This document shows, in pieces, positions 1-7,426 of a DNA stretch of 8,128 nt (within the stretch, counting starts at the first letter, position 1; every line of letters starts with the position of its first letter). Origin of the DNA: Paraktedonobacter sp035294465 (lineage in GTDB: Bacteria; Chloroflexota; Ktedonobacteria; Ktedonobacterales; Ktedonobacteraceae); NCBI GenBank assembly GCA_035294465.1, contig DATGKW010000135.1, forward strand, positions 1 through 8,128. Reading direction: 5' to 3'. The position numbers and the translations under genes were made by a program. The notes beneath the pieces are model-generated. The model was given only the letters and a program-made list of their open reading frames with translations. It was not told where the DNA came from and ran no database searches.

Positions 1-1044
1 CGTCAGCGTGCAGGGCAAAATAAGCGCACGCGCTTTGTGCGAGCGTCAGACCTCCCCAAAGCTGGTTTCCCGATCATTGACGAGAGTGCAGCCATTACTA
101 CGGAGATTGGCAAGGTCGATATTCTTAGCATTCCCCGTCAACAGCAGCGCATTCTGCAGGACCACCAGCAATTGATGGGACGGCTGGAGGCAATGCAAGA
201 AACCTTGATTGGTCAGCAGACCCAGGTGTTGGCGAAGCTTGAACAGCAGAAGGAACAGTTCCAGATCAAATTACGTAATTCACAAGAAAAGCAAGAAGAG
301 CAAATCGTACTTCTGGCCCAACAATCTGCTCAGGCGCAGGAGGCACTGCAGCATACAATCAGGGAAATGGAGCAGGATCAAACCAGGAAACACCTGGCGC
401 TTCGCCGAGATCTGACGGAAGTACAGAATGAACTCCATCAGCACAAAGAGAGCGTCCAGGATAGGGTCCTTGCGCTGAAAACAGCGTTCGAACTTTACCA
501 ACAGGAGATGCAGCACTCTCTGACAGAACTTACCGCATCCCAACAGCAGGCATTTCAAGCTTGTCTGCAAACGGTGCGTGAAATGTTCCAACAGGCAGAG
601 CAAGAAACGAAAAAGCAGCAAGCTGCTTTTGAACAGCGGATCATGCAAATAGCAGGCGACTTGGAGCGTTCCATGCAATTAACCAGGCAGCAGGTGGATT
701 CCCTCACAGAAAAGCTTTCGCTTTCGCAACAATTCGCCGAGGATCTGAGCCAGAGCATTATCGCGCGAGACCGGGAGCTCGATCGCCTGCTGCAGCAGCA
801 GCAAACGCAACTTAGCCATCTCACCCGGCTCTTGCCGCTCTTACCTTATGTCGGGCAGCGGCTGGTGACTGAGGAGGATACGTCTGAATGGACGCAGGCT
901 CTTCTTGACCTGGAAACCAGACTATTGAGAGAACAGCGCCAGGAACTTGCGCGCTACCAACCGCTTCTCAGCCTGCTCTCGCCAGCGCATTGGGACACTC
1001 TCATGCGTCTGATACAAGAGAAACAAGAAAAACTCACTGATTAG
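1..1044 (+). CDS. Gln-rich coiled-coil protein, 5' end outside the window
   Basis: Function is not recognised. The frame is open from the first base of the window, so the N-terminus is probably missing; a GTG at 37 could start a 335-residue protein but has no clear ribosome binding site, and the codons before it encode a basic stretch (R, K, Q rich) that reads like continuing protein. From about residue 35 to 260 (counted from the GTG) the sequence is almost entirely charged or Gln-rich heptad-like helix (LEQQKEQFQIKL, REMEQDQTRK, LDRLLQQQQTQL), predicting a long coiled coil. A short C-terminal segment (about 265-335) is less polar, with LLPLLPYVGQRL and SPAHWDTLMRLI. There is no signal peptide or membrane segment, so it is probably cytoplasmic. 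A tyrosine recombinase gene starts 54 nt after the stop on the same strand, which suggests an accessory DNA-binding or scaffold role, in the manner of KfrA-like or Tn554 TnpC-like coiled-coil proteins. That comparison is inference from architecture only; a DNA-binding domain, if present, would lie upstream of the window. Confidence 0.82.
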   Translation, partial: RQRAGQNKRTRFVRASDLPKAGFPIIDESAAITTEIGKVDILSIPRQQQRILQDHQQLMGRLEAMQETLIGQQTQVLAKLEQQKEQFQIKLRNSQEKQEEQIVLLAQQSAQAQEALQHTIREMEQDQTRKHLALRRDLTEVQNELHQHKESVQDRVLALKTAFELYQQEMQHSLTELTASQQQAFQACLQTVREMFQQAEQETKKQQAAFEQRIMQIAGDLERSMQLTRQQVDSLTEKLSLSQQFAEDLSQSIIARDRELDRLLQQQQTQLSHLTRLLPLLPYVGQRLVTEEDTSEWTQALLDLETRLLREQRQELARYQPLLSLLSPAHWDTLMRLIQEKQEKLTD

Positions 1045-1098
1045 CCCATTTTTAGCGTAGTTTAATAGGCTTGTGAAAAAGGAGCTTTGCAATCTCTT

Positions 1099-2271
1099 AT
1101 GAATAAGGAACAGGCTAGAAGAAAACAGACGTTTGATCGCTTCGAGCAAAGCAATGATCCTGCTTCTCTTCCTCTCGTGCCTGCGATATCTATCAGTGTC
1201 CAGACCGAGCCAGACTCTTATGACGAGCGATTATTGCAGGCCGGGCAGGTTGCCGATAGCCTCGCGCAAACAGACAGTTTCGCGGAGGCGCGAGCGACGT
1301 GGACTGCCAATACACAGAGGCGCTACTTCAACGATCTCAAGCTCTTCAGTCTCTATCTCGAAGCTGCCCATGTGCATCGTCCGGCGGAGGCGTTGTTCAA
1401 CGACGCGCAAGCCTGGCGCGGCATGACCTTCGGCCTGCTCAAGGGTTTTAAAACCTGGCTCGAACGAGAGGGCTACGCGACCTCGACCATCAAAGGATGC
1501 CTTTCGACCATCCATGTGTTTTGTCGCCTGGCTGGTCCGGCGCCGGCGGGAGCTGACGTGCTAGATGATACCACGCTCGCCGCTATTCTGACGATTGGAG
1601 GGGTTAGTGGTCGTAAGGCGCGCAATCTGGACGAGGAGCGAGCGCATCGCCAGATTCCCACGCGCAGAGGGCGAAAAAAAGTAGAGCCTACCTCCCTGAC
1701 CACTACCCAGGCGCTTAGCCTGAAAAAAGTCACGACGCATCCCCAACGCCCACGCACACGTGAGCACGATCAGCTCCTTGCCGCCCGTGACGCGTTGCTC
1801 ATGGGCCTGCTGGTGGAACACGCATTACGTTGTGGCGAGGTCGCGCTGCTCACGGTTGATTCAATCGATCTGCGCCGTGGAGTCATCAAAATTTATCGTC
1901 CCAAAACGCATCGCACAGACATTCAGAAAATGCACAGGCATACAAGGCTGGCTGCCGAAGTATACCTCTCAAAAATTGGGCGCGATCATGGCCCGCTCTT
2001 CACTGGCTATGACTCGACAAAGCCGCTCTCCACGCGGGCGATTAACAAACGCGTTGGCGTCCTGGGCGGCGAGCTTGGGATTGCACGTCTTTCGCCTCAC
2101 GATTTACGCCATCACTGGACCTTCGACGCGCTTCTTAATAACACGCCTCTTAACATTGTCCAGGCTGATGGAGGATGGGAGACCGAAGCCATGCCCCTTC
2201 GTTATGCCCGCCAATTTGGAGCAACCGGGGGAGAAGCAACCATTACCGAAAGCGATATCGACGATCTGTGA
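1099..2271 (+). CDS. Tyrosine recombinase / phage-type integrase
   Basis: Site-specific recombinase that cuts and rejoins DNA through a phosphotyrosine intermediate. The ATG at 1099 gives 390 residues; a TTG at 1087 is also open but lies only 2 nt after the AAGGAG at 1079-1084, whereas the ATG has a rather long 14-nt spacing, so the start is uncertain by four codons. Residues about 66-145 form a SAM-like core-binding domain (TANTQRRYFNDLKLFSLYL ... FKTWLEREGYATSTIKGCLS). A basic linker follows at about 170-200 (IPTRRGRKK). The catalytic domain holds all expected residues: Arg I R244 in ALRCGE, Lys K269 in RPKTHRT, H334 and R337 in SPHDLRHHW, W360 in GGWETEA (the His/Trp position) and the nucleophile Y369 in LRYAR. 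It is therefore likely active. It follows the coiled-coil gene closely and converges on the GH20 gene with only 23 nt between stops. It does not look like XerC/XerD, being longer and with an extended N-terminal tail; a mobile-element or genomic-island integrase is more likely. No attachment site was recognised. Confidence 0.95.
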   Translation: MNKEQARRKQTFDRFEQSNDPASLPLVPAISISVQTEPDSYDERLLQAGQVADSLAQTDSFAEARATWTANTQRRYFNDLKLFSLYLEAAHVHRPAEALFNDAQAWRGMTFGLLKGFKTWLEREGYATSTIKGCLSTIHVFCRLAGPAPAGADVLDDTTLAAILTIGGVSGRKARNLDEERAHRQIPTRRGRKKVEPTSLTTTQALSLKKVTTHPQRPRTREHDQLLAARDALLMGLLVEHALRCGEVALLTVDSIDLRRGVIKIYRPKTHRTDIQKMHRHTRLAAEVYLSKIGRDHGPLFTGYDSTKPLSTRAINKRVGVLGGELGIARLSPHDLRHHWTFDALLNNTPLNIVQADGGWETEAMPLRYARQFGATGGEATITESDIDDL

Positions 2272-2294
2272 GATTCGCTCCCTCAAGAGTATCA

Positions 2295-3836
2295 TTATGT
2301 CAAATGTGCTCCGGGAGGCAGCCCGATCTGTTGAACAGTCTGTTCAAATTGCGTATAGTTTGTATCTGGTGTTGGCCCGGTCCACATCTTCTCGCCCAGT
2401 ACGGGCAGTGCAGGCTTGATCCTCTCAGTAATGTCACTATCACTTACTACATTCCCCAGCTTATCGTTCCAGACCGCAAACATGCCCCCCAGGACGTGGG
2501 GATCGTTCGGTTGCAGGTTCATTGCCGGGTTATTTAGATCAAAGATATAAGGTTCCCAACTGGTATACAGAAGGCGCGTATCGAGATAGTCATGAAAATA
2601 ATTCGCGTGGGGCACGATGTAAAGCAAGTTGTCGTTGGCGTTAATAATCTGAAAGCCCTGGCGTGCCATATCCACCGGATTAGACCAGGTATTATCCCAA
2701 TCCTCGATCACGATGTCGTTATGCACTTTGACACTTCCCTGCATCTCAGAGAGACTGCCCCACATTCTAGTTGTTTTGCCTCTTTGCCTGAGAAAATCAT
2801 CATAATAATTGATATACTCTCGGAACTTGTTAGCGTCGGTCGTAGAATCGTACTCATCCATTCCCATAGCGACTTGTGGAGCAGTAAACCAGGGAAGGAA
2901 AGTGTTCCAGAGAGAATCGACGAAACTGTATGTCTCAGGATCATTCAAATTGAGAAATTCCTTGGAATACTTGGGATTGGCCAGCGCCGGGCGATACTGA
3001 GTCAGGGCTAGGTCATGAGCGGGCGTATCAATCTCTGGAGTAATAGTGACGGCGTGCTCGCTGGCAAACTGTTCAAGATCGAGGATCTGCTGTTCGGTGT
3101 AGGAACCATCGGGAGCGGCCAGGCCTGGAAGGGCAGGACTATCTAGCCGGAAGGCTGCGTACTGGTGCTGCCAGTTGGGCTGATTCCCTACGTTGAGTGC
3201 ATTGTCGTTAAAATGTAGTTGCAAATCGTTGAATTTATACCAGGACATCAGCCGCACATAATCTTCCAGAAGCCCCAATGGAATGAATTTGCGCCCCACG
3301 TCAAGCATAAAGCCCCGCTCCCGATACTGCGGATAATCGACCGCAGAACCTTTAGGGATACTGGCGAGATCGGGGGCCCCCTGCAAGATCTGGAGCACGG
3401 TTCGTGTCCCGTAGAATACTCCGTTTGTCGTGCGGGCATTGATTGTGACCGAATCACCTATCGTAAGAAGGTATCCTTCATCACCAATAAGATCATTTCT
3501 GGTTTGCAGAGTCAGGAAAAAATTGCCCAGACCCGGATTACTGGAAGTGGCGATGGGAGGAGTTATGCCGGTTTCCAGAGACAGATCTTCCTGAAAGACC
3601 TGCGCGGTGACGTGGAGTTGCTTAGCATAAAGGGGATCAAGAAGGATGTACGCATGGGAACTAAGCACGAATGAACCGCTCTCACCGTGCCACTCACGCA
3701 GAGCGGGTACAACGAGAGGAGGCGGGTTTTGCCAGAAGCTAATGGGGGAGAGCAGACGCAGAGGAATCAGGCTCAACAGCGCCAGGGCCATGCCTCCGAA
3801 TACAATAACGAGCCAGAAAACTTTTCTCTTTCTCAA
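2295..3836 (-). CDS. GH20 beta-N-acetylhexosaminidase-like, membrane-anchored or secreted
   Basis: Predicted exo-acting hexosaminidase that removes terminal GlcNAc/GalNAc (or a disaccharide, as in lacto-N-biosidases) from glycans by substrate-assisted catalysis. It starts at TTG (3836), with GGAG 10 nt upstream and an in-frame TGA three codons upstream, so no longer form is possible; 513 residues. MRKRK followed by a hydrophobic stretch at about 6-29 is a signal peptide or anchor with no lipobox Cys, placing the enzyme outside the membrane. Residues about 57-150 match the GH20 N-terminal alpha/beta domain (VTINARTTNGVFYGTRTVLQ). The TIM barrel follows: RGFMLDVGRKFIP (R174, D179, R182), LQLHFND (205-211), PEIDTPAHD (267-275), the catalytic pair D327-E328 in GMDEY, and aromatic subsite residues such as W358, W380, W427 and W456. 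Oddities: the His of the family motif HxGxDE is Ala (A323), and the late Trp motif reads VWND rather than the usual W-G-E. These suggest a divergent subfamily rather than decay, since the frame and all other motifs are intact. It has its own promoter at 3884-3913 and may be co-translated with a tiny upstream ORF. Confidence 0.9.
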   Translation of the reverse strand: MRKRKVFWLVIVFGGMALALLSLIPLRLLSPISFWQNPPPLVVPALREWHGESGSFVLSSHAYILLDPLYAKQLHVTAQVFQEDLSLETGITPPIATSSNPGLGNFFLTLQTRNDLIGDEGYLLTIGDSVTINARTTNGVFYGTRTVLQILQGAPDLASIPKGSAVDYPQYRERGFMLDVGRKFIPLGLLEDYVRLMSWYKFNDLQLHFNDNALNVGNQPNWQHQYAAFRLDSPALPGLAAPDGSYTEQQILDLEQFASEHAVTITPEIDTPAHDLALTQYRPALANPKYSKEFLNLNDPETYSFVDSLWNTFLPWFTAPQVAMGMDEYDSTTDANKFREYINYYDDFLRQRGKTTRMWGSLSEMQGSVKVHNDIVIEDWDNTWSNPVDMARQGFQIINANDNLLYIVPHANYFHDYLDTRLLYTSWEPYIFDLNNPAMNLQPNDPHVLGGMFAVWNDKLGNVVSDSDITERIKPALPVLGEKMWTGPTPDTNYTQFEQTVQQIGLPPGAHLT

Positions 3837-3943
3837 AAGAGGTCAACTCCAAACAAAAGCATCTCGCCGCAAATACCGCAGACAATATAGCCGATCAAAA
3901 GCAAGCTCGTCAACCGCTTTAACCAGAAGGGTTGCTTGTCCAT
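3833..3943 (-). CDS. Possible small membrane peptide overlapping the GH20 start
   Basis: A 36-codon ORF from ATG 3943 (57 codons if a GTG at 4006 is used). It begins MDKQPFWLKR, with a basic N-terminus, followed by a hydrophobic segment (LTSLLLIGYIVCGICG) that would span the membrane once. Its TGA (3835-3833) overlaps the GH20 TTG start (3836-3834) by two bases, the geometry of translational coupling. Against it: AGGA directly abuts the ATG with no spacing, the GTG has no clear SD, the best promoter in the region lies inside the ORF, and two overlapping short plus-strand ORFs compete for the same DNA. No family is recognised. It could instead be a chance ORF in the GH20 leader. Confidence 0.3.
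   Translation of the reverse strand: MDKQPFWLKRLTSLLLIGYIVCGICGEMLLFGVDLF
3884..3913 (-). promoter_or_regulatory. Sigma70-type promoter of the GH20 gene
   Basis: On the minus strand TTGACG (3913-3908) is separated by 18 nt from TATATT (3889-3884); each matches 5 of 6 consensus bases. Transcription would start near 3877, giving a leader of about 40 nt before the TTG start at 3836, with GGAG 10 nt ahead of that start. Position, spacing and orientation fit the GH20 gene. No operator palindrome was seen directly over it. Confidence 0.55.
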
Positions 3944-3960
3944 TCCTACACCGTTGAGCC

Positions 3961-4076
3961 AGGAGGATATAATGGACACAATAACTTCTAGCCTATCTCT
4001 GTCCACAGAAAAACGCTATATTGGAGGAAACAACATGCCGTGCGTCAGTATTCAGGTACATGAGGCAAGCAAGTGA
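3961..4076 (+). CDS. Possible 34-codon leader ORF with strong SD (includes RBS)
   Basis: AGGAGG at 3961-3966 stands 5 nt before ATG 3972, which opens 34 codons ending at TGA 4074. Within the same frame a second start, ATG 4035, has GGAGG (4023-4027) at 7 nt and would make a 13-residue peptide, MPCVSIQVHEASK. Two well-placed SD/ATG pairs in one short frame are more than expected by chance, and suggest a leader peptide or the remnant of a gene start upstream of the LuxR-type regulator. The product resembles nothing I know. The bases TATAAT at 3968-3973 also match a -10 box exactly, but no -35 lies at a suitable distance, so I prefer the translational reading. Confidence 0.3.
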
Positions 4077-4100
4077 AAAAACAGTAGAAATCTGATCATG

Positions 4101-4130
4101 TTGTACACATAGGACCCATTATGGTAAACT
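4101..4130 (+). promoter_or_regulatory. Candidate promoter for the LuxR-type regulator
   Basis: TTGTAC (4101-4106) is followed after 18 nt by TAAACT (4125-4130), with TGG directly before it giving an extended -10 (TGn). The -35 matches 4 of 6 and the -10 matches 4 of 6, so this is a moderate candidate only. It would give a leader of about 170 nt before ATG 4309 and would remove the 3972-4076 ORF from the transcript while cutting into the ORF that starts at 4121. Confidence 0.28.
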
Positions 4131-4231
4131 TCTGCCATCACCTTCCATTGATCCGCGGCACGACGACGGCGCGCTATACCCAACCGAATCGGAAGCCGAT
4201 GAAGCATAAGCTCAAACAGCTCTCGTTGTAA
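4121..4231 (+). CDS. Possible 36-codon ORF in the regulator leader
   Basis: ATG 4121 has AGGA (4111-4114) 6 nt upstream and runs 36 codons to TAA 4229. The product is basic near its end (RKPMKHKLKQL) and has no recognised domain. A strong but apparently unused AGGAGG follows at 4233-4238. On the opposite strand a 71-codon ORF (4267-4052) covers the same bases, so the coding strand, if either, is unclear. This may be non-coding leader or gene debris. Confidence 0.18.
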   Translation: MVNFCHHLPLIRGTTTARYTQPNRKPMKHKLKQLSL

Positions 4232-4293
4232 AAGGAGGCAGATAGCTTTCCAAGATAGAGTTGTCAAGCCTGGAAGCGAAACGCAAGCAGAAA

Positions 4294-4311
4294 AGGAGGT
4301 TAAAGAAGATG
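4294..4311 (+). promoter_or_regulatory. Ribosome binding site deciding the regulator start
   Basis: AGGAGG at 4294-4299 lies 9 nt before ATG 4309. This argues for the ATG over the in-frame TTG at 4261, whose nearest SD (AGGAGG 4233-4238) is 22 nt away, too far to act. The conserved ATPase start (TIVGRASELAAF) begins about 13 residues after the ATG, as in related proteins. Confidence 0.8.
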
Positions 4312-7300
4312 GACCTGCCGATCAAAAAAGCCGTGATCTGTCCAACGATCGTTGGCCGCGCCAGCGAACTTGCTGCTTTCCGGGCCATCGTCAACGAAGT
4401 TGAAAGCGGGCACTCACATCTCCTCCTGCTCAGTGGCGAAGCAGGCATCGGCAAGTCGCGCCTGGTGGCAGCACTTGAGGACGACGTACACTCCAAGGGG
4501 TTCCTGGTCCTTCAGGGGAACTGCTACGGGCGCGACCGTACGTCTCCATACGCGCCCGTGCTTGACCTGATCCGGTCGTTACTTGCCGACCAAACGCGCG
4601 ACGAAAGGGTCGCCCACTTCCAGCCGTTTGCCCGGGAATTGTGCCCCCTCTTCCCCGACCTGGTGACTCCTCCACCCGCCCCGGAAGTGCTTCCTGCATC
4701 CGGGCCAGAACAGGAGCAACGTCGTCTCCTGGTTGCGCTGACCACTTTTTTCACGAAGCTAGCCGGTTCGCGCCCTCTTCTGTTGGTCATCGAGGACATC
4801 CACTGGTGCGATGAGAGCAGTCTGGAATTCTTGCAGTATTTTCTGCGCCACAGCACCTCCTTCCCCTGGCTCGTCCTGCTGACCTACCGCAGTGACGAAG
4901 TCGACCCGCTTCTTCGCGACTGGTTAGCACAACAGGATCGGGAACGTCGGACGCAGGAATGCTCCCTGGCGCGTCTCACCCGCAGTGATGTCGAAGCGAT
5001 GCTCTCCGCCATCTTTGACCTGCCCCCGACCACGCGGAGCGAGCTGCTGAACGCCCTGTATCCCCTCACTGAAGGCAACCCCTTTTTCGTCGAAGAAGCG
5101 CTGACCTCCCTGCGGGTAGCCGGGGGGATCTTCTATGCTGAGGGAGCCTGGAGATGCAAGGCGCTGGAGCACCTGCACATCCCACGCAGCATTGCCGCCG
5201 CAGTGCGACAGCGCTCGGACCGTTTGAGTGAAGAGGCCCGTGAACTATTGACGCTCGCGGCTGTCGCTGGACGCCGCTTTGAGGTTGACCTCCTGTTGCA
5301 CATCACTCGGCAGCCCGAAGACCAACTCCTGCATCGCCTGAAAGAACTTCTTACGGCTCAGTTGGTAGTCGAAGAGTCGGCGGACCGCTTTGCCTTCCGG
5401 CATGCGCTCACACGGGAGGTCATTTACGCGGATCTCCTGGGGCGCGAGCGAAAGTTACTCCACCTCAGCATTGCCAACACGATAGAGCGTCTCTATGCGC
5501 CTATGCTCGATATCCACCTGGCGGACCTGGCGTATCATTTTTCTGAGGCCGGAATGTGGGAGAAAGCGCTTGAATACGCGCAGCACGCTGGAGAGAAGGC
5601 TCTCTCGTTTTATGCTCCTCGCGCTGCCATCTACTCTTTTACGCATGCCTTGACCGCTACCTATCAACTCTCTCTTATCCCGCCCTCAAGCCTCTTCCTC
5701 GCTCGCGGACGAGCGTATGAACTACTCGGCGAATTTGATCGGGCACGTGCTGACTACGAAGCGGCCCTCCAGAGGACTCGTTCGGAGGGTTTGAGCCGTG
5801 CCCAGTGGGAAGCGCTCCTGCGACTTGGGATGTTATGGGCTGGACGCGACTATGAACGCAGCGGCGAGTACTACCAGCACGCCTTTGATCTCGCGCGTAC
5901 GCTTGACGACCTATCTATCACCGCCCACAGCCTCAATCGTGTTGGGAACTGGCATCTCAACGCCGAACGCCCCCTGGAAGCGCTTGCACACCACCAGGAA
6001 GCTTTGCGCTTCTTTCAGGAATTGGGTGACCGGCCGGGCATCGCGGAAACGCTCGACCTGCTCGGTATGACGAGCTACCTCGGCGGCGACCTGGCACGTG
6101 GTACGGAGTATTACCAGCAGGCGGTAGCGCTCTTTCGCGAGTTGGGCGACCGGCAGGGGCTTGCCTCTAGCCTGGCGACCTTGACGATGCGTGGCATCAC
6201 CTACCAGACCGATACAATGATCCCCGCTGTCGCGCATGTATCGGAGGTTACATCTGATGGCGAACTGGCTCTACACATTGCGCGCGAGACGGAGCAGCGC
6301 GCTGCTGAAGCATACGCGCTCATCTTCCTGGCGTTCTGCCTGGGGCCACAGGGCGACTATGCGCGCGCGCTGGAGTGTGCCTGGCAAGGATTGCACATCG
6401 CCAAGGAGATCGATCACCGCCAGTGGGTGACCGCCGCCCACTGCGCACTCGGAACGCTCCATCGAGATCTGCTGGCGTTGCCACAAGCACAACACCATCT
6501 TGAACGGGCCCTGCACCTTGCCACCGAGATCTGCTCGTCCCATTGGATACATACTACAAGCGGACATCTCGCCTCTACGTATGTGTTAGCCGACGAATTG
6601 CTCCAGGCCGAACGTATCCTCAAGACGGCGCCAGATCTCACTACTCTGCCTCAAACACTGGGCCAACGCCTGATGTGGTGCGCGCGTGCGGAGCTGGCAC
6701 TGGCTCAGAACAATCCTTCCCAGGCGTTACAGATCATCAAGCAACTCATAACATCCACCGCGCAGAGCGAGGAGACTCGCGATATCCCTCGTGTAGCGAG
6801 ATTGCATGGCGAAGCCCTCACTGCGCTTCATCAAATGAGTGAAGCCGAGGAAGTCCTTCAGCGGGGCAGGAAAGCGGCAAAGCTTCAGGGAGCCTTGCCC
6901 CTGCTCTGGCGCATTCACCTGACCCTCGGGAAATGCTATCACGCTCAGCGACGCTATGAAGCAGCCGAGGAGAGCGTAGGCGCGGCACATAGCTTGATCG
7001 AACAGCTTGCTCTTGATGTGCCTGGAGAGGTGCTGCGCGCAGATTTCCTGCGACATGCGCATGACCTGCTCTCTCTCATGCCGCCTCCTTCTCCCCGGCG
7101 CGCTGCCAAGCGGAGCTATAGTGGACTGACTGAGCGCGAGCGTGAGATCGCGGTGAGAATCGCGCGCGGGCAATCCAGTCGTGAGATTGCCGATGCATTG
7201 GTCATCAGCACACGCACGGTAGAAACACACATTGGCAATATCCTTTCCAAGCTGGGCTACACTGCCAGAACCCAAATCGCCGCCTGGGCGGTCGAAAAAG

Positions 7301-7323
7301 GACTGGTAAAAAAGGACGAGTAG
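4309..7323 (+). CDS. LuxR-family regulator, large ATP-binding (LAL/MalT-like) type
   Basis: Transcription regulator of 1004 residues in which ATP binding and ligand or protein sensing by repeats control a C-terminal DNA-binding domain. The N-terminal ATPase (about 13-215, AAA_16-like) begins with IVGRASEL and has Walker A GEAGIGKS (43-50, K49) and Walker B LLLVIEDIHWCDE (157-169, D163). A helical/winged region follows (EGNPFFVEEAL, then RSIAAAVRQRSDRLSEEARELL and FRHALTREVIYADL). From about 440 to 900 there are degenerate TPR-like repeats, for example AYELLGEFDRARADYEAAL near 470, the LGMTSYLGGDLARGTEYYQ region near 586 and AHCALGTLHRDLLALPQAQ near 710. Residues 938-1000 are a LuxR/GerE helix-turn-helix: LTEREREIAVRIARGQSSRE, then the recognition part STRTVETHIGNILSKLG. 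There is no membrane segment, so it is cytoplasmic. All key motifs are intact. It is divergent from GH20 and co-directional with the rhodanese and methyltransferase genes; which of them it controls is unknown. Confidence 0.95.
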   Translation: MDLPIKKAVICPTIVGRASELAAFRAIVNEVESGHSHLLLLSGEAGIGKSRLVAALEDDVHSKGFLVLQGNCYGRDRTSPYAPVLDLIRSLLADQTRDERVAHFQPFARELCPLFPDLVTPPPAPEVLPASGPEQEQRRLLVALTTFFTKLAGSRPLLLVIEDIHWCDESSLEFLQYFLRHSTSFPWLVLLTYRSDEVDPLLRDWLAQQDRERRTQECSLARLTRSDVEAMLSAIFDLPPTTRSELLNALYPLTEGNPFFVEEALTSLRVAGGIFYAEGAWRCKALEHLHIPRSIAAAVRQRSDRLSEEARELLTLAAVAGRRFEVDLLLHITRQPEDQLLHRLKELLTAQLVVEESADRFAFRHALTREVIYADLLGRERKLLHLSIANTIERLYAPMLDIHLADLAYHFSEAGMWEKALEYAQHAGEKALSFYAPRAAIYSFTHALTATYQLSLIPPSSLFLARGRAYELLGEFDRARADYEAALQRTRSEGLSRAQWEALLRLGMLWAGRDYERSGEYYQHAFDLARTLDDLSITAHSLNRVGNWHLNAERPLEALAHHQEALRFFQELGDRPGIAETLDLLGMTSYLGGDLARGTEYYQQAVALFRELGDRQGLASSLATLTMRGITYQTDTMIPAVAHVSEVTSDGELALHIARETEQRAAEAYALIFLAFCLGPQGDYARALECAWQGLHIAKEIDHRQWVTAAHCALGTLHRDLLALPQAQHHLERALHLATEICSSHWIHTTSGHLASTYVLADELLQAERILKTAPDLTTLPQTLGQRLMWCARAELALAQNNPSQALQIIKQLITSTAQSEETRDIPRVARLHGEALTALHQMSEAEEVLQRGRKAAKLQGALPLLWRIHLTLGKCYHAQRRYEAAEESVGAAHSLIEQLALDVPGEVLRADFLRHAHDLLSLMPPPSPRRAAKRSYSGLTEREREIAVRIARGQSSREIADALVISTRTVETHIGNILSKLGYTARTQIAAWAVEKGLVKKDE

Positions 7324-7426
7324 TCCTTCTCCCCTGGACACATGTGCATGCCGCTCTACGTAGGCACCCCTCTTTTCCCCCTGCGAATCTACGTAATGCT
7401 CCTGAAGAATCTCTGTACTTTTTACG

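Noticed and set aside
787..798. 12-bp palindrome CTGCTGCAGCAG
   Set aside because: It follows from the Leu-Leu-Gln-Gln codons of the coiled-coil gene and has no regulatory context.
2272..2294. Bidirectional terminator between the convergent integrase and GH20 genes
   Set aside because: The 23 nt contain no inverted repeat or T-run.
3968..3973. Exact -10 hexamer TATAAT on the plus strand
   Set aside because: No -35 hexamer lies at 16-19 nt, and the bases form the spacer and start of an SD/ATG pair.
4261..4308. N-terminal extension of the LuxR-type regulator from TTG 4261
   Set aside because: No SD at a usable distance, whereas AGGAGG sits 9 nt before ATG 4309; the extra residues are just a Lys/Arg-rich translation of the RBS region.
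7349..7376. Possible terminator after the LuxR-type regulator (TGCC/GGCA stem, then a T-rich run)
   Set aside because: The stem is only 4 bp with a 10-nt loop, and the run is broken by C residues; too weak to call.
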